Shown: one piece after another, positions 5,119-6,464 of the stretch
Numbering within the stretch: the first letter of the stretch is position 1
Layout: every line of letters begins with the position of its first letter
Assembly: GCA_014729955.1 (NCBI GenBank)
Contig: WJJA01000117.1
Span: 1-6,464, forward strand
Source: a bacterium
GTDB taxonomy: Bacteria; Electryoneota; Electryoneia; Electryoneales; Electryoneaceae
Length of the DNA stretch: 6,464 bases
Reading direction: 5' to 3'
Position numbers and translations under genes: made by a program
Notes under the pieces: model-generated
What the model saw: only the letters and a program-made list of their open reading frames with translations
Databases searched by the model: none
What the model was told of the DNA's origin: nothing

Positions 5119-6222
5119 ATGTTCCTGGATATCCTGCTTTCCGGTTGGCACGCCCTCACCGAATACCTCTCCGCCCATGTCCTGACCTGCCTGGTACCCG
5201 CATTCTTCATCGCCGGTGCAATCGCGGTGTTCGTCAGTCAACAGGCGATCATCCGGTATTTCGGCCCGGACGCTCCCCGGCCGTTGGCGTACGGGATCGC
5301 GTCGGTGTCGGGTGCCGTCCTTGCCGTATGCTCGTGCACCATCCTGCCCCTGTTCGCGGGCATTCGACGTAACGGCGCCGGTCTTGGACCGGCGATCACC
5401 TTCCTCTATTCAGGCCCGGCCATCAACGTACTGGCAATCCTCTACTCCGCTCAGTTGCTGGGACTGGACCTCGGCATCGCACGAGCCGTCGGCGCGATTC
5501 TCTTCTCCATTCTGGCCGGACTGCTGACCGCCGCCCTGTTTCGTTCCAGGGAACGGGCACGGTTGGAGGAAAACCCGCAATGGGCGTATGGACAGGAGGA
5601 AGAGGAGCGACACCCGTTAAAACAGGTGATTCCTTATTTTGCGGCGATGGTGCTGTTTCTCATCTTCGCCTCGTCCATGCATCTCGTCGTGGACCTGTAT
5701 GATGCGGAGACAGGACGATTTGCGGTAAACGTCTCTGCCGAACCCCTGCCTGCGATACTTGCTGTCATCTTCCTAGTTGTTGTGGTGGTGATGACCGTTC
5801 GTTGGTACACAGGCGGAGAGATTGCCGAATGGATGCGTGAGACGTGGGACCTGGTGCGGAAGATCGTCCCGATTCTTCTCGTCGGTGTCTTCGTTGCGGG
5901 CATGGTCAAAGCGCTGTTGCCTGAATCCGTCGTGCGGGACTGGGTCGGGGGCAACAGTGTGTGGAACAACCTGCTTGCGAGTGTGTTCGGTGCCCTGATG
6001 TACTTCTCCACCTTGACCGAAGTCCCTATTGTACGTGCCCTGATGGACCTTGGCATGGGCAAGGGGCCGGCGCTTACCCTGTTGCTGGCGGGGCCGTCGC
6101 TCAGCCTGCCGAACATGATTGTGATCGGACGGGTGATGGGAGCGCAACGCACTCTTGTCTATGTGGTAATCGTAATCATCCTGTCCGTAACCGCTGGTGT
6201 CCTGTACGGGAAGATCGCCTAG
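5119..6222 (+). CDS. COG0701/ArsP-like permease (PF03773 type), probable metal(loid) efflux
   Basis: A 367-residue inner-membrane protein with roughly ten hydrophobic segments and a charged cytoplasmic loop (about 143-170, counting from the TTG at 5116 as residue 1). The family hallmark is CSCTILPLFAG (72-82), continuing to GAGLGPAITFLYSGPAIN (87-104). The second half repeats the pattern colinearly at +226 residues (T301-x-x-P, then GMGKGPALTLLLAGPSLS, 313-330), the internal duplication of this family, but with FST in place of CSC. Relatives include ArsP, which exports trivalent organoarsenicals, and permeases of unassigned metal specificity. The CSC thiols and the adjacent ArsR support soft-metal or metalloid export; the exact substrate is unknown. 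Starts are possible at TTG 5116 or ATG 5119; I prefer ATG, nine bases after AGAGG. The TAG stop coincides with the left edge of repeat copy 2, yet the C-terminus looks complete. Confidence 0.88.
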   Translation: MFLDILLSGWHALTEYLSAHVLTCLVPAFFIAGAIAVFVSQQAIIRYFGPDAPRPLAYGIASVSGAVLAVCSCTILPLFAGIRRNGAGLGPAITFLYSGPAINVLAILYSAQLLGLDLGIARAVGAILFSILAGLLTAALFRSRERARLEENPQWAYGQEEEERHPLKQVIPYFAAMVLFLIFASSMHLVVDLYDAETGRFAVNVSAEPLPAILAVIFLVVVVVMTVRWYTGGEIAEWMRETWDLVRKIVPILLVGVFVAGMVKALLPESVVRDWVGGNSVWNNLLASVFGALMYFSTLTEVPIVRALMDLGMGKGPALTLLLAGPSLSLPNMIVIGRVMGAQRTLVYVVIVIILSVTAGVLYGKIA

Positions 6223-6464
6223 CCCGAATATTTCACGAGTTCAAACGTGTCAGATGTGAGGCGCGAAGGATGAAGCTGTATGGCAATACCGCGAATCCTT
6301 CGCAACAAAGCAGATGACGCAGTTGGGACCGCCCGAAGGGTGAATGAATAAATGGCTTTTTCTCTTTTACGTCTGGGTACAAACCGTCGCCGGGAGGAAG
6401 TGACAAATTGGGGAACATCTTCCTGTAAAACCAGTCCTTACCATAGCTCGCTTTCATCATTCAT
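6220..6464. mobile_element. MITE-like non-coding element, copy 2 (right end beyond the window)
   Basis: Bases 6220-6354 match 4401-4536 with about a dozen differences and one single-base gap (about 90% identity), in the same orientation. The left end is CCCGAATATTTCACGAGT (6223-6240), preceded by CTAG, whose TAG is the permease stop. The part from 6355 on is unrelated to copy 1, containing an AGGAAG/CTTCCT pairing (6395-6400 with 6419-6424). The window then stops at ATTCAT, the motif that lies 12 bases before the end of copy 1. The right inverted repeat is therefore expected within about 12 bases of the window edge. No protein-coding gene is supported in this stretch, and no T-rich intrinsic terminator for the permease is seen. 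Confidence 0.68.
6263..6303 (+). repeat. internal hairpin of element copy 2
   Basis: GCGAAGGAT (6263-6271) and ATCCTTCGC (6295-6303) are perfect nine-base complements. Inside lies GTATGGCAATAC (6278-6289), the counterpart of the palindrome of copy 1 with one base changed. The arms sit in the most conserved part of the element. Confidence 0.6.

Noticed and set aside
6340..6378. Terminator for the permease within copy 2 (CCCGAAGGG followed later by T-rich sequence)
   Set aside because: The stem is only three base pairs and the T-rich stretch is about 15 bases away and interrupted; copy 1 lacks it.
4401..6464. CRISPR array or tRNA/rRNA gene
   Set aside because: There are only two repeat copies, far apart and long, with no short regular repeats. 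No cloverleaf or rRNA-like sequence was seen anywhere in the window.

Overview
The window is a stretch of bacterial chromosome, moderately GC-rich and tightly packed, with every convincing gene on the + strand. The RsbU/RsbW-type partner-switching pair and the 'RIGCFLNGCC' variant of Lgt point to a Gram-negative-type bacterium outside the Enterobacteria. A PVC-superphylum or deltaproteobacterial-like genome would fit, but the sequence does not settle the lineage.

Bases 1-1508 hold a signalling pair. The first gene is the 3' part of a GAF plus PP2C/SpoIIE-type serine phosphatase gene. It overlaps by ATGA a gene for an RsbW-like HATPase serine kinase. Together they would set the phosphorylation state of an anti-anti-sigma (STAS) protein that is not in the window. 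A 171-base gap with no convincing signal follows.

Bases 1680-4259 hold lgt (prolipoprotein diacylglyceryl transferase, TTG start with a strong Shine-Dalgarno), then after 12 bases a secreted PDZ/S41 C-terminal processing peptidase. Both are envelope-protein maturation enzymes and probably one transcription unit. It ends at a strong intrinsic terminator at 4295-4323.

Bases 4401-6464 are the accessory part. An ArsR-family repressor with a CVC thiol motif and a COG0701/ArsP-like (PF03773-type) permease form a small metal or metalloid efflux unit. A sigma70-like promoter lies before arsR, and a 16-base dyad overlaps the expected transcription start. A near-identical copy of that dyad (15 of 16) lies between arsR and the permease gene, so both genes look directly controlled by the repressor. 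The unit is bracketed by two direct copies of a non-coding element of about 250 bp. Copy 1 has imperfect terminal inverted repeats starting CCCGAATA and a flanking ATAG duplication, which is a MITE-like layout. Copy 2 begins at the permease stop codon and runs off the window. Its left 135 bases are about 90% identical to copy 1, while the right part of the element has diverged or been replaced.

The most interesting signals are this repeat family (structure, target choice and bipartite conservation) and the twin-operator ArsR-permease cassette it encloses.
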